Shown here: positions 55,086-63,580 of the stretch, one piece after another | Numbering within the stretch: position 1 is the stretch's first letter | How the letters are laid out: each line of letters begins with the position of its first letter | Assembly (NCBI GenBank): GCA_963774195.1 | Contig: CAVZDY010000001.1 | Location: forward strand, 1,674,001-1,738,000 | Origin: Roseiarcus sp963774195 | GTDB taxonomy: Bacteria > Pseudomonadota > Alphaproteobacteria > Rhizobiales > Beijerinckiaceae | Length of the DNA stretch: 64,000 nucleotides | Reading direction: 5' to 3' | Notes under the pieces: model-generated | Told to the model about the DNA's origin: nothing | Database searches by the model: none | What the model saw: only the letters and a program-made list of their open reading frames with translations | Program-made: the position numbers and the translations under genes

Positions 55086-56908
55086 CGGACGATCTTCGAG
55101 GATGTGTCGGTTGTCGCGGCGGCGCTGACCGCGCGCAAGTCGGCAGCGGCGATCAGTCTACGGGTAACGGCGTGGCGAGGGGCCAACAGCACATCTCGAA
55201 CCGATCCCATTTCGACTATGAGACCTTCGTGCAGAACCGCAACGCGGTTGCAATAGTGGGCGACGATTCCGAGCTCGCGAGTCGCCAGGACCTGGGCGGC
55301 GCCACTTTGGCGGCAAAGCTCTATCATCAGGTCGAGCACCTGTCGTTGCACGGTCACATCAAGGCCAGCCGTCGGCTCGTCTGCGATGATTAGCGGCGGC
55401 CGATGCATCAGTGCAATCGCTAGGCAGACGCGTTGCGCCATGCCGCCGCTCAACTCGTGCGGATAGGCCGCGAGCCAGTGCTCCGCGTCGCCGATCCCGA
55501 TCGCGCCAAGCATCCTCGCGGCGCGCGCATGCGCCTCACGGCGGGAAGACGGAGAGTGGGCCCGAATATGCGCCACCATGAGATCGCCAACTCGCACCAG
55601 GGGATTGAGCTGGCTTTTCGCGTTGGGGAGCAAAGGCAGGATCTCGTAGCCGCGAATGGCGCGCAGCGCCTTCTCGTCGAGTTCGGCCAGATCCTTGCCG
55701 CGGAAGAAGACATGGCCCGCCCGCCGCTGCAGACCGGGGCCGAGCAGCCGGACGATGGCGCGAACGAGGACGGATTTACCGGAACCAGGGAGGCCGACTA
55801 CGCCGAGAATCTCGCCGGGCATGAGATCGAAGCTCACGCCGTCGAGGATAGGAGGGCGACCAGGGGCCTCGATGGCGAGCCCACGGACCGAGAGCACCGC
55901 GCCCTGTGCGGGAGGCGCCGCGGCTTCGGCGTGGGCCGGAGGCGCAAGGCGGTCTTTCGATGGGAGACGACGCAAGGGTGTGGCGCTTTGCCCCGGCTCC
56001 ATCAGCTTGCCGACAATGTCGCCCATGACGGCGAAGGTGAAGACGATTAGGCCCAACAAGAGCCCCGGAAACATCGCCACCCACCACTGCCCAATGATCA
56101 TGAACTTGGCGCCGCTCGCGATCATCGCTCCGAGTTCCGGCGTAGGCGGGCTGACGCCGGCGCCGACGAAACTCAGTCCGGCGGTCAGCAGCACCGCAAA
56201 GCCTATCGTGACCGACACCTGAACCAGGATTGTCGGCCAGGCGTTCGGAAGTAGATGCTTAAAACCGACGCCGAGTTCGGAGTTGCCGACGGCCACCGCA
56301 GCCTCGGCGTAGAGATGCTCGCGCAGGGAAAGGATTTCCGATCGCACCAGACGGAGGAACACCGGAAAATTCACGAAAGCGACGGCGAATACCACGTTAA
56401 CCGGTCCAGCGCCGCGAATCGCCACCAGCACCATAGCCAAAATGAAGACCGGGAATGCCTGAACAACGTCGAGAAGACGCAGTGTCGCCTCCGATATCCA
56501 TCGCATCGCTCGTCGATCTGCTCCTTCGAAATAGCCAGTGACAACGCCAAGCGGCGCGCCGATTGCAACCGAGAGGGTGGTGGCGATGACGGCAATGAGT
56601 ACGTCAGTGCGAGGAGCTGCGATGAGCCGGGACAGGACATCGATGCCGTTCTCGTCCGTCCCGAAAGGATGCGCGCCATGCGGAGGCGACAGCCGCTGCA
56701 GCGGATCGGCAAACGTCGGCGGGTAGGGCGCAACATACGGGCCTATGACCGCTATAACAAGAACAAGAACGAAGACGACCAAAACCGTCCGGTCGAAGCG
56801 GCTGAGGCGCGACCACAATCCGATGGCGCCCCAGCGCGTCGAATGCCTTGCCGCGCTTGCAGACGAATTCCGCGGGCCGCTGTCGTCGTCGACCTTGCGC
56901 GCGCTCAA
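55082..56908 (-). CDS. Fused peptide ABC permease–ATPase (DppC-DppD)
   Basis: The N-terminal half is a DppC permease: a first helix TVLVVFVLVLVIAVIG, HPFGTDENGIDVLSRLI, and the coupling region EAAVAVGNSELGVGFKHLLPN. The C-terminal half is a DppD-like ATPase: Walker A GLPGSGKSV, signature HELSGGMAQRV and Walker B LIIADEPTAGLD. Two ATPase positions are changed: the Q-loop Gln is Pro (ILPLLPNAKSQLNP) and the switch His is Arg (VLATRELGIVAHY). I place the start at TTG 56908, overlapping the dppB stop, giving 608 residues; a longer frame to 57169 reads through dppB out of frame. Fusions of this kind are known but uncommon. Confidence 0.85.
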   Translation of the reverse strand: MSARKVDDDSGPRNSSASAARHSTRWGAIGLWSRLSRFDRTVLVVFVLVLVIAVIGPYVAPYPPTFADPLQRLSPPHGAHPFGTDENGIDVLSRLIAAPRTDVLIAVIATTLSVAIGAPLGVVTGYFEGADRRAMRWISEATLRLLDVVQAFPVFILAMVLVAIRGAGPVNVVFAVAFVNFPVFLRLVRSEILSLREHLYAEAAVAVGNSELGVGFKHLLPNAWPTILVQVSVTIGFAVLLTAGLSFVGAGVSPPTPELGAMIASGAKFMIIGQWWVAMFPGLLLGLIVFTFAVMGDIVGKLMEPGQSATPLRRLPSKDRLAPPAHAEAAAPPAQGAVLSVRGLAIEAPGRPPILDGVSFDLMPGEILGVVGLPGSGKSVLVRAIVRLLGPGLQRRAGHVFFRGKDLAELDEKALRAIRGYEILPLLPNAKSQLNPLVRVGDLMVAHIRAHSPSSRREAHARAARMLGAIGIGDAEHWLAAYPHELSGGMAQRVCLAIALMHRPPLIIADEPTAGLDVTVQRQVLDLMIELCRQSGAAQVLATRELGIVAHYCNRVAVLHEGLIVEMGSVRDVLLAPRHAVTRRLIAAADLRAVSAAATTDTSSKIVR

Positions 56909-57743
56909 GAGACCCTCGCCGAGACACGCGGATCGATCATGAACTGGAGAAGGTCGACAACCAGATACACCAGCATCGTGAAGACCGCAGCGACCAGCAC
57001 GAAGCCCTGTATCGGCGCATAGTCCGCCGTTGTGATCGACTGCACGGCGTACTGGCCGATGCCGTTTAGATTGAAAACGGTTTCGATCAGAACTGCGCCG
57101 CCGAGCAGATATCCGGAAACAACACCTGTGACCACAAGCGCCGGCGGCGCCGCATTGCGCATCGCCCACAGCAGGATCGTGCGTCGTGGCAGGCCAAGGC
57201 CCTCGGCGTAGATCGTGTAGTCGCTGCGAAGCGCCGTTTCCATGCTCGCTCTGACCATCTTAAAGATCGGGGCGCCATAGACGAAAGCAAGCGTGACGGC
57301 TGGCAGCGCGAGATGGGACAGAGCTGACTTGAAGGTGTCGAAATCCCCGGCGAGCAATGTATCGACAACGTAGAAACCCGTGATCCGCTCGGGCGGAAGA
57401 TCGAGGATCGCGAGCCTGCCCTCCGGACCAGGCGCCCACCCCAGCACGCTGAAGAAGACGAAGATGAGGACGAGGCCGAGCCAGAAATCCGGCAAAGCGC
57501 CGGCAAGCAGGCCATAGCCGAAACTGATGCGCCGCGTTGCCCGCGCCAGCCGACCGTGCGACGGACTCGCCGAGAGAAGGGCGATCGGCGCCATAACCAC
57601 CAGCACGATGAGCATTCCGGCAGTGATGAGCTCGAGCGTCGCTGGCGCGCGGACGAGCAGATCTTGTGCAACCGAGCTCGAATTGACCCACGACGTGCCG
57701 AAGTCACCGTGAAGAATGCGTTGGAGGTAGGCGATGTATTGCT

Positions 57744-57751
57744 GCGGCAGT
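57744..57751. repeat. IS66 target-site duplication, left copy
   Basis: GCGGCAGT, identical to 60315-60322, directly flanks the left inverted repeat of the IS66 element. Eight bases is the usual duplication length for IS66. Confidence 0.92.
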
Positions 57752-57775
57752 GTAACCATCCGGTCGAGGCCGCAG

Positions 57776-59431
57776 TCACGCAGCTTCTTTGCAGAGAAGC
57801 CCCGGCCGCCATTTCCAAGGGAGCAACTCGGCGAGTTGCGTTTGCGGCGTGTCGGCGATCCTGGCGAGGGCGTCGGCGAGCCACGCTTGGGGATCGACGT
57901 CGTTGAGCTTCGCGGTCTGGATGAGCGTGTACATCAGCGCGGCCCGCTCGGCGCCGCGGTCCGAGCCAGCGAACAACCATGCCTTCCTGCCGAGCGCGAG
58001 GCCGCGCAGCGCTCGCTCGGCGGCGTTGTTGGTGAGGCAGATGCGGCCGTCATCGAGGAAGCTCGTGAACGCGGGCCAGCGCGTGAGCGTGTAGTCGATC
58101 GCCTTGGCGACATCGGCGTGGCGCGAGAGTTTGGTGCGCTCGGCGCGCATCCACATTTCGAGCCCCGTCACGAGATCGCGGCTTCGCTCTCGCCGCGCGC
58201 GCAATCGCCGTTCGGCCGGGAGGCCGTTGACGTCGCGCTCGATGTCGAAGATCGCGTCGATCCGTCGGACCGCCTCCAAGGCGATCGGCGAGATTGGCGT
58301 CGCCTTCTTGCCTCGCCGCGCGTTGGCGGCGATGTCGGCCAATTCGAAGAACTTGCGCCGCGAATGGCTCCAGCACAGCGCCTCGACGATCGGGCCAGGC
58401 TTGCGGTCGGGAAGATAGAGGCGATTGTAGCCGTCGAACGCGTCGGCCTGGAGAATGCCGCCATAGCTCGCCAAGTGTCGCTCAGGATGCTGCCGCGTTC
58501 GATCGCGCGAGGCATAGAACAGCGCGGCTGGCGGATCCCGACCGCCAAACGGCTGATCGTCGCGGACATAAACCCAGACCCGGCCCGTCGCCGTCTGGCC
58601 CTTGGCGAGGATCGGAACCGTCGTGTCGTCGCCATGGAGCCGCTCGGCCCTGAGAACATGGGCTTCGATCAGGCCGTGCAGCGGACGCAGCGCCGCGGCG
58701 CAGGCGCCGACCTGGTCGGCCAAGGTCGAGAGACGCAAGTCGACGCCTTCGCGGGCGTAGCGCTCGCTCTGGCGGTTCAGCGGCTGATGCTGGCCGAACT
58801 TCTCGAACAGGATCATCGCCAAGAGGTTCGGCCCCGCGAAGCCGCGCGGCGTCACATGGAAGGGCGCCGGCGGCTGCGAGATCGCTTCGCACTGCCGGCA
58901 CGAGAAGCGTTCGCGGACCGTCTGGATCACCTTCCACTGGCGCGGGACGACTTCGAGCGTCTCCGTGACATCCTCGCCGAGCTTCGACAGTCTCAATGAG
59001 CCGCAGCACGGACAGCTCTGCGGCGCCGCGACGACGACGCGTTCACGCGGCAGATGCGCGGGGAAGGGCTGGCGCGTCGGCCGCTTCCGCTCGAAGGTTT
59101 TGACCACGCTCGACGGCGCCGATCGTTCCGCCGCCAGTTCGTCCTCGCTCGCGTCCGCCTCGGCGTCCGCCAATTGCATTTCCAATTGATCGAGCAGCCG
59201 CTCCTTGCGTTCCGAGCGCGCGCCGTAGAGCGTGCGACGCAGCTTCTCGATCTCCAGCCTCAGCCGGGCGATCAGCGCGTCGGCGTTCGACGCGATCGCT
59301 TGGCTATGATTGCGGTCCGCCTCGGCCTGCGCAGCGCGCGCTTCGCTCTCCAACCGCGCGGCCCGCTCAGCGCGGATCATCGCGTGCGCGGCGGCGAGAT
59401 TGGAGGGCAGATTGTCCGGCGTGTTCGTCAC
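57776..59431 (-). CDS. tnpC: IS66 transposase TnpC
   Basis: A 551-residue transposase. An N-terminal coiled coil (LRLEIEKLRRTLYGARSERK) leads to a zinc-binding region (CPCCGSLRLSK and FSCRQCEAI), then the DDE domain with HGDDTTVPIL, ILQADAFDGYNRLY and CWSHSRRKFFE. A C-terminal catalytic Glu lies in LTNNAAERALRGLALGRKAW. Length and motifs are those of active IS66 TnpC proteins. Confidence 0.95.
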   Translation of the reverse strand: MTNTPDNLPSNLAAAHAMIRAERAARLESEARAAQAEADRNHSQAIASNADALIARLRLEIEKLRRTLYGARSERKERLLDQLEMQLADAEADASEDELAAERSAPSSVVKTFERKRPTRQPFPAHLPRERVVVAAPQSCPCCGSLRLSKLGEDVTETLEVVPRQWKVIQTVRERFSCRQCEAISQPPAPFHVTPRGFAGPNLLAMILFEKFGQHQPLNRQSERYAREGVDLRLSTLADQVGACAAALRPLHGLIEAHVLRAERLHGDDTTVPILAKGQTATGRVWVYVRDDQPFGGRDPPAALFYASRDRTRQHPERHLASYGGILQADAFDGYNRLYLPDRKPGPIVEALCWSHSRRKFFELADIAANARRGKKATPISPIALEAVRRIDAIFDIERDVNGLPAERRLRARRERSRDLVTGLEMWMRAERTKLSRHADVAKAIDYTLTRWPAFTSFLDDGRICLTNNAAERALRGLALGRKAWLFAGSDRGAERAALMYTLIQTAKLNDVDPQAWLADALARIADTPQTQLAELLPWKWRPGLLCKEAA

Positions 59432-59474
59432 ATGCGAAGTAAATCACAAAAGCGCGCGGTGACAAGCAAAATCG

Positions 59475-59822
59475 TCAGCCGACCGCGGTCGGACGCCAGG
59501 TTTTCTGCGGCATTCGCCAATCGATGCCCGATAGGAGATAGCCGAGTTGCGCGGTCGAGATCGTCACCGTTCCGTCCGCCATCGACGGCCACAGAAACCG
59601 CCCTCGCTCCAGCCGCTTCGAGAACAGACACATTCCTTGGCCATCGTGCCAAAGGCACTTGATGAGGTCGCCGCGGCGTCCGCGAAAGACGAACAAGTGG
59701 CCGGAATGCGGATCGCGCTTCAACGTTTCCTGGACGATCAGCGCCAGACCGTCGAACCCCTTGCGCATGTCGGTGTGGCCGGTCGCCAGCCATACACGAA
59801 CGCCAGCCGGGATCGGGATCAT
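59475..59822 (-). CDS. tnpB: IS66 accessory protein TnpB
   Basis: A 115-residue protein with the family signature IPAGVRVWLATGHTDMRKGF, LVFRGRRGD-like text (FVFRGRRGDLIKCLWHDGQG) and FSKRLERGRFLWP. It is required for transposition of IS66 elements with an unknown biochemical role. It lies between tnpA and tnpC, two bases after the tnpA stop. Confidence 0.95.
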   Translation of the reverse strand: MIPIPAGVRVWLATGHTDMRKGFDGLALIVQETLKRDPHSGHLFVFRGRRGDLIKCLWHDGQGMCLFSKRLERGRFLWPSMADGTVTISTAQLGYLLSGIDWRMPQKTWRPTAVG

Positions 59823-59824
59823 CT

Positions 59825-60211
59825 CTAGGCGAGCCCTGCTCGTCCGGGCCGCGACAGCGCCTTGACGACGCGCGCCAGCGCGCCGGCGTCGACATCAGCG
59901 CCGACGAAAATCCGTTCGCCGCCGACAAGTACGATCTCCATGCGGCCCGCCGTGGCCCCGGCTTCCGGCGCGATCGCGACCGGGACAAGCTCGACCGGAG
60001 CCGCGCGCTGCGAATCCGGCTCGCTTCTCGCCTGACGACGCCACGTAAAAACCAAGTTCGCGTTCACGCCATGTCGACGGGCGACCTCGGCCATCGAAGC
60101 GCCGGGCCCCAAGCTTTCCGCCACGATCTCGCGCTTCTCATGCGCCGTCCAAACCCGTCGCCGCCGTGCTCCTCGCGGGTTCAGGGCTTGATCAACCAGC
60201 TCCGACTTCAT
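59825..60211 (-). CDS. tnpA: IS66 accessory protein TnpA
   Basis: A 128-residue protein with an N-terminal helix-turn-helix: RRVWTAHEKREIVAESLGPG, MAEVARRHGVNANLVFTWRR. The C-terminal segment (MEIVLVGGERIFVGADVDAG, ALARVVKAL) is typical of IS66 OrfA. It probably binds the element ends. The hairpin at 60213-60244 lies just upstream of its start. Confidence 0.93.
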   Translation of the reverse strand: MKSELVDQALNPRGARRRRVWTAHEKREIVAESLGPGASMAEVARRHGVNANLVFTWRRQARSEPDSQRAAPVELVPVAIAPEAGATAGRMEIVLVGGERIFVGADVDAGALARVVKALSRPGRAGLA

Positions 60212-60212
60212 C

Positions 60213-60244
60213 GATAGTGCCCATTATCGTTGATGGGCACTATC
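60213..60244. promoter_or_regulatory. Perfect 12-bp inverted repeat upstream of IS66 tnpA
   Basis: GATAGTGCCCAT at 60213-60224 pairs with ATGGGCACTATC at 60233-60244, with an 8-base loop. It begins 2 bases before the tnpA start, so the RNA hairpin could hide the ribosome-binding site and limit transposase expression, or block read-through from dppB. A similar half-site (GCACTATCGCTC) lies at about 60268-60280. Confidence 0.7.
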
Positions 60245-60314
60245 CTCGTGCCGCTCCTCGCGCACTATCGCTCATAAGCTCCCGTTGCATAGGCGGCCTT
60301 CGGCGGAGGCTTAC

Positions 60315-60322
60315 GCGGCAGT
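60315..60322. repeat. IS66 target-site duplication, right copy
   Basis: GCGGCAGT, identical to 57744-57751, directly follows the right end of the IS66 element inside dppB. Confidence 0.92.
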
Positions 60323-60541
60323 GGCTTGTCGAGGCGGAGCTGGTGGCGAAGCAGCTCCACTCCCTCCTCTGGGGCAAGAGGGCCCAATTCCAGGCGGGCA
60401 GGATCGCCCGGCAGCATGCGGACGAGCGTGAACGTGATGATCGAGATCAGGAACAGTTGCGGGATCAGAATCAACAGGCGCCGGCCGATGTACTTGACGG
60501 TCCGCATGGTCCCTGGCCCCTCTTAGTGATGACAGTGGGGT

Positions 60542-60749
60542 TCCGAGGCCGGCGGCTGTGGCTTAAGCGTCTGGTGTCGCGTGGGATTTGGTTGCTTACG
60601 CCAACCCGATGCGCGCTCGCGCTCGTGGCGCCGGCCATGACCCACGATACGATTCCGCTGTTCTCGTTTCCAGCCGTGAGAGCAAGAAAATCGCCGCCGC
60701 GTCCGACGGTGGACGCATTTCCTCGGACGGCGGCGTGATGTCGCTTTCC
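60542..60749 (+). mobile_element. IS1380-family left-end fragment, copy 1
   Basis: About 208 bases matching 63581-63789. The frame from ATG 60639 begins MTHDTIPLFSFPAV, like IS1380 transposases, which continue GGRISSDGGVMLL; here a frameshift after AVRA breaks it and the match ends at about 60749. It lies between dppA and dppB of the peptide-transport operon, on the opposite strand. Confidence 0.7.
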
Positions 60750-60787
60750 TAGTCGCATGATCGAGAGCCGGGCCCAAATGCATCGTC

Positions 60788-62398
60788 TTACTTGTCGAAG
60801 GACATCTCGCTAACTTTATAGTACTGGGTGGTGAACCACTTCCAGCCTGAGAGGTTGGCGCTCATAGCGTTGACATAGGACGGTTCGGCGATCCAACCCA
60901 GCGCCGCCGCCTCATGGATGCGTTCTTCGGCGGGGCGGTGGAAGGAGTTGCGCTGGGCCGTATCGACGATCGAAGCGCCCTCTTCGAGCAAGCGGTCGAC
61001 CTCCTTGTCGCTGTAATTTTGGTAGTTGACAGCATTGCCTGTGAGATAGAACAGCCTGAGCGAATAGTTGGGGTCCGGCTGGATCGGGTAGTCGATCCAC
61101 AGCGCAAAATCGGCTTTCTTCGACTGAACCAAATCGGATTGAACCGAAACGGTTTCCTTGCGCAGATCGATGTTTATACCGACCTGAGACAAAGTCGACT
61201 TCAAAAACACGGCTATGTTCTCCTGCACGGGATCGCCCGCGCTATAGGTGAGTGTGGTCTGGAAGCCGTTGGCATAGCCCGCCTCGGCAAGCAGCCGCTT
61301 GGCCTCAGCCAGGTCATATGTGTAGGTGTTGAATTCCACATAGCCCGGATAGACGCTGGGCATTACGCCTTCCCAGGTGACGGCCAGCCCGCGATAGATA
61401 TTTTTGACGATCTCTTCGCGCGCGATCAGATGATTGATGGCTTGGCGAACCTGCACCTTGTCGAACGGCGCTTTGATGTTGTTCATCACCAAGTAGATCG
61501 ACTGGTTGCCGTGAACCGCGGCGACGCGCACGTTGGGCGCCGCTGCGAGGCTGACCGCCTCGTCGGGCGAAACGCCTTCGATCAAATCAACCTTGCCCTC
61601 CTCGAGAAGCGCCAGCCGGCTCGCCAATTCCGGAACGACCTGATAGATGATGTGCTTGATCTTCGGTGGACCCTGCCAATAGTTCGGGTTGGCGTCCATG
61701 ATCACGCGATTGCCCGCTTCCCAGCTGCGGATCACATAGGGCCCAAAGGCGACGAGGCTCGTCGAAGCCCATTTGGTGGCCCACGGGTCGTCCGGCGTCG
61801 AATGCTTCTTGGCTTCAGTGCTGTCGTACCAATACCAGTAGAGGTTGGTGAGAATCTTGCAAATAAGCGGCATCGGCTTGTCAGAGCTGATCCGCACGGT
61901 GTGATCGTCGACTGCCTGCCACTGTTTCGGGTCTGGCGCGTTCGCAGCGTTCTGCAAAAACGTTCCGATCGCCTTGAGCTCATGCGCGCGCTCGACCCTC
62001 CACAGCACGTCCTTGGCGGTGAATTCATTTCCCGCCGCCGATTTCACCCCTTTGCGCAGATGATAAACTGCGGTCTTGCTGTCCGCACTTAAATCGCAGT
62101 TCTCGACAATGGTCGGAACCATCTGCTGCGACCGGAAGTCTGGGTAGGTGAACCCGGGAATCTTGGTCGGATCTGCCCCTGGGGTCGGCGCATACGGATA
62201 GGTGGTCGGCTTCCATTCTGCGCCTATTTCGATAACCTGCGCCGCCATCGTCCACGTCTGCGGACCCGATTGGCGGTCAAGATCCACGCCTTGCGGCGTT
62301 CCCGGCACTGCGATGATGATGGTGTCTTTGGTTTGGGCCAGAGACCCGCCGCTGACCAGGCCGCCGAGCGCACAAATGAGCAGAAGCTTCCGCATCAT
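60788..62398 (-). CDS. dppA: Peptide/nickel-type ABC substrate-binding protein
   Basis: A 536-residue periplasmic binding protein (SBP family 5). A signal peptide MMRKLLLICALGGLVSGGSL with cleavage near LAQ precedes the mature protein. NEFTAKDVLWRVERA, AFGPYVIRSWEAGNRV, NPNYWQGPPKIKHI and VRQAINHLIAREEI match the family. The start at 62398 is chosen for its GGGAG site and signal peptide; an upstream TTG frame adds 32 unlikely residues. The ligand cannot be told; family members bind peptides, nickel chelates, glycosides or opines. The gene is intact although its permease is disrupted. Confidence 0.92.
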   Translation of the reverse strand: MMRKLLLICALGGLVSGGSLAQTKDTIIIAVPGTPQGVDLDRQSGPQTWTMAAQVIEIGAEWKPTTYPYAPTPGADPTKIPGFTYPDFRSQQMVPTIVENCDLSADSKTAVYHLRKGVKSAAGNEFTAKDVLWRVERAHELKAIGTFLQNAANAPDPKQWQAVDDHTVRISSDKPMPLICKILTNLYWYWYDSTEAKKHSTPDDPWATKWASTSLVAFGPYVIRSWEAGNRVIMDANPNYWQGPPKIKHIIYQVVPELASRLALLEEGKVDLIEGVSPDEAVSLAAAPNVRVAAVHGNQSIYLVMNNIKAPFDKVQVRQAINHLIAREEIVKNIYRGLAVTWEGVMPSVYPGYVEFNTYTYDLAEAKRLLAEAGYANGFQTTLTYSAGDPVQENIAVFLKSTLSQVGINIDLRKETVSVQSDLVQSKKADFALWIDYPIQPDPNYSLRLFYLTGNAVNYQNYSDKEVDRLLEEGASIVDTAQRNSFHRPAEERIHEAAALGWIAEPSYVNAMSANLSGWKWFTTQYYKVSEMSFDK

Positions 62399-62641
62399 TT
62401 TCTCCCTGTTGCCTTCAGGCTCTTCTTCTGAACCGGAGGCGATGATCCGACGAGGGCCTGAAGCTTCGGCGCAACTGTGTTGGCAGGTCGGCAACGATCA
62501 AGAGGGATGTCGTACGACGATCACAATAAGGCCTTTCCGGGCGGGCGTCCTGCTCTTCTTCCAATCGAGCTAAACGGTCCCGGACGTCGGTCCGCGCTAA
62601 ATAAAGTCGCCTGTGGATCGGTCTGACTCCCGCTGCCCTAG
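62399..62641. other. Spacer between the SDR gene and dppA
   Basis: About 240 bases. It may hold a promoter for dppA. No clear hairpin or operator was identified. Confidence 0.3.
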
Positions 62642-63439
62642 CTAGAACGCACTCTTGAGTGTGCCCCCGTCCACCCGCAAAGCGGCCCCTGTGGTCGCTG
62701 AGGCCAACGGGCTGGCGATGTAGGCAACAAGGGAGGCGACCTCCTCTGGCGAGGCGAAGCGCTTGATGAGCGATGTCGGGCGAAGCTTTTCAAAGTAGTC
62801 CTCTCTTTCGAACGCCTCGACTGACTTTCCTGCCGTTTTGGCTAGGGCTTCGACGAAGTCGCCGACGCCGCGGGTTTTCGTCGGGCCCGGCAAAATGCTG
62901 TTGACCGTGATCCCAGTGCCGGCGACCGCTTCCGCCAAGCCGCGGGCGATAGCAAGCTGAGCGGTCTTGGTCATGCCGTAGTGGATCATTTCGGCGGGAA
63001 TCTGCACTGCGCTTTCGCTCGATATGAAGATGATGCGCCCCCAGTCGGCCCGTCGCATAGCCGGCAGGAACAGCCGCGCAAGACGGACCCCGCTGAGGAC
63101 GTTCACCTCGAAGATCCGCAACCAGTCAGCGTCCGAGATACTATCAAACGGCTGCGGCCCGAAGATCCCGAGGTTGTTCACGAGGATCTGCACATCAGGA
63201 TAAATTCGGGCGAGTTCTTCCGCCGCGGCCGCGCCGCTGAGGTCACCGGCGAAACCGCGGACGGCGATGCTGCCAGTCATCGACGACACGTCGGTCACCG
63301 CCCTGTCTACAGAGGACTGCACGGGCCCATTGATGATGACGCGAGCGCCCTCCTTTGCCAGCGCGGTGGCGATCGCCAGGCCGATGCCGGCGGTGCTCCC
63401 GCTGACGAAAGCCAGTTTGCCTGCCAGATCGAGGTCCAT
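62642..63439 (-). CDS. Short-chain dehydrogenase/reductase
   Basis: A 265-residue classical SDR. The NAD(P)-binding loop is SGSTAGIGLAIA (family TGxxxGIG), NNLGIF matches the NNAG motif, SSESAVQ carries the catalytic Ser, and HYGMTKTAQ holds the YxxxK pair. It has a complete C-terminus (ALRVDGGTLKSAF). An Asn in the cofactor-specificity region after strand 2 (IINGP) makes preference unclear. A GGAGGA site precedes the ATG. It is upstream of and co-directional with dppA, so it may act on the imported compound. Confidence 0.9.
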   Translation of the reverse strand: MDLDLAGKLAFVSGSTAGIGLAIATALAKEGARVIINGPVQSSVDRAVTDVSSMTGSIAVRGFAGDLSGAAAAEELARIYPDVQILVNNLGIFGPQPFDSISDADWLRIFEVNVLSGVRLARLFLPAMRRADWGRIIFISSESAVQIPAEMIHYGMTKTAQLAIARGLAEAVAGTGITVNSILPGPTKTRGVGDFVEALAKTAGKSVEAFEREDYFEKLRPTSLIKRFASPEEVASLVAYIASPLASATTGAALRVDGGTLKSAF

Positions 63440-63580
63440 GCCGTCGTCCTCCCGATTCTAGGTTGCCTCTCCGGGGTGATCCTCCACACGAAAGGCTACC
63501 CCACTGCGGCGTCGACCCGCGCGCATCGACGGAGGGCAATCTGTATCGTGCAACAGGACTTCAGGTATCCTCTTTCCACA
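63440..63580. other. Upstream region of the SDR–dpp operon
   Basis: About 140 bases between the SDR start and IS1380 copy 2. The operon promoter is expected here. No certain promoter elements are seen. Confidence 0.3.

Larger units (their letters stand above)
57752..60314 (-). mobile_element. Complete IS66-family insertion sequence
   Basis: A 2,563-base element with the three IS66 genes in order tnpA, tnpB, tnpC on the minus strand. Its ends read GTAACCATCCGGTCGAGG (left) and GTAAGCCTCCGCCGAAGG (right, read inward), similar imperfect inverted repeats starting GTAA. It has 8-bp target duplications and lies inside dppB. All three genes are open, so it may be active and recent. Confidence 0.93.
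56905..60507 (-). pseudogene. dppB: Peptide ABC permease dppB, interrupted by IS66
   Basis: The first 65 residues lie at 60507-60315 (MRTVKYIGRRLLILIPQLFL, VRMLPGDPAR, RLDKPLP). The remainder lies at 57743-56905 (QQYIAYLQRILHGDFGTSW to FMIDPRVSARVS). Removing 57752-60314 and one copy of the 8-bp duplication joins DKPLP to QQYIAYL in frame, giving 1,032 bases (343 residues), a normal DppB length. A short frame from 57759 could in principle express the C-terminal part alone. The insertion should abolish the transporter and be polar on the genes downstream. Confidence 0.92.

Noticed and set aside
56909..57169. N-terminal extension of the fused permease–ATPase to 57169
   Set aside because: It overlaps dppB out of frame and reads as cysteine/arginine-rich nonsense. 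The coupled TTG at 56908 is a better start.
57734..58999. A 421-codon plus-strand frame across the IS66 end
   Set aside because: It is antisense to TnpC and crosses the insertion boundary, so it cannot be an old gene.
60914..62092. A 392-codon plus-strand frame opposite dppA
   Set aside because: dppA has a signal peptide, ribosome-binding site and family motifs; the opposite frame is a shadow.
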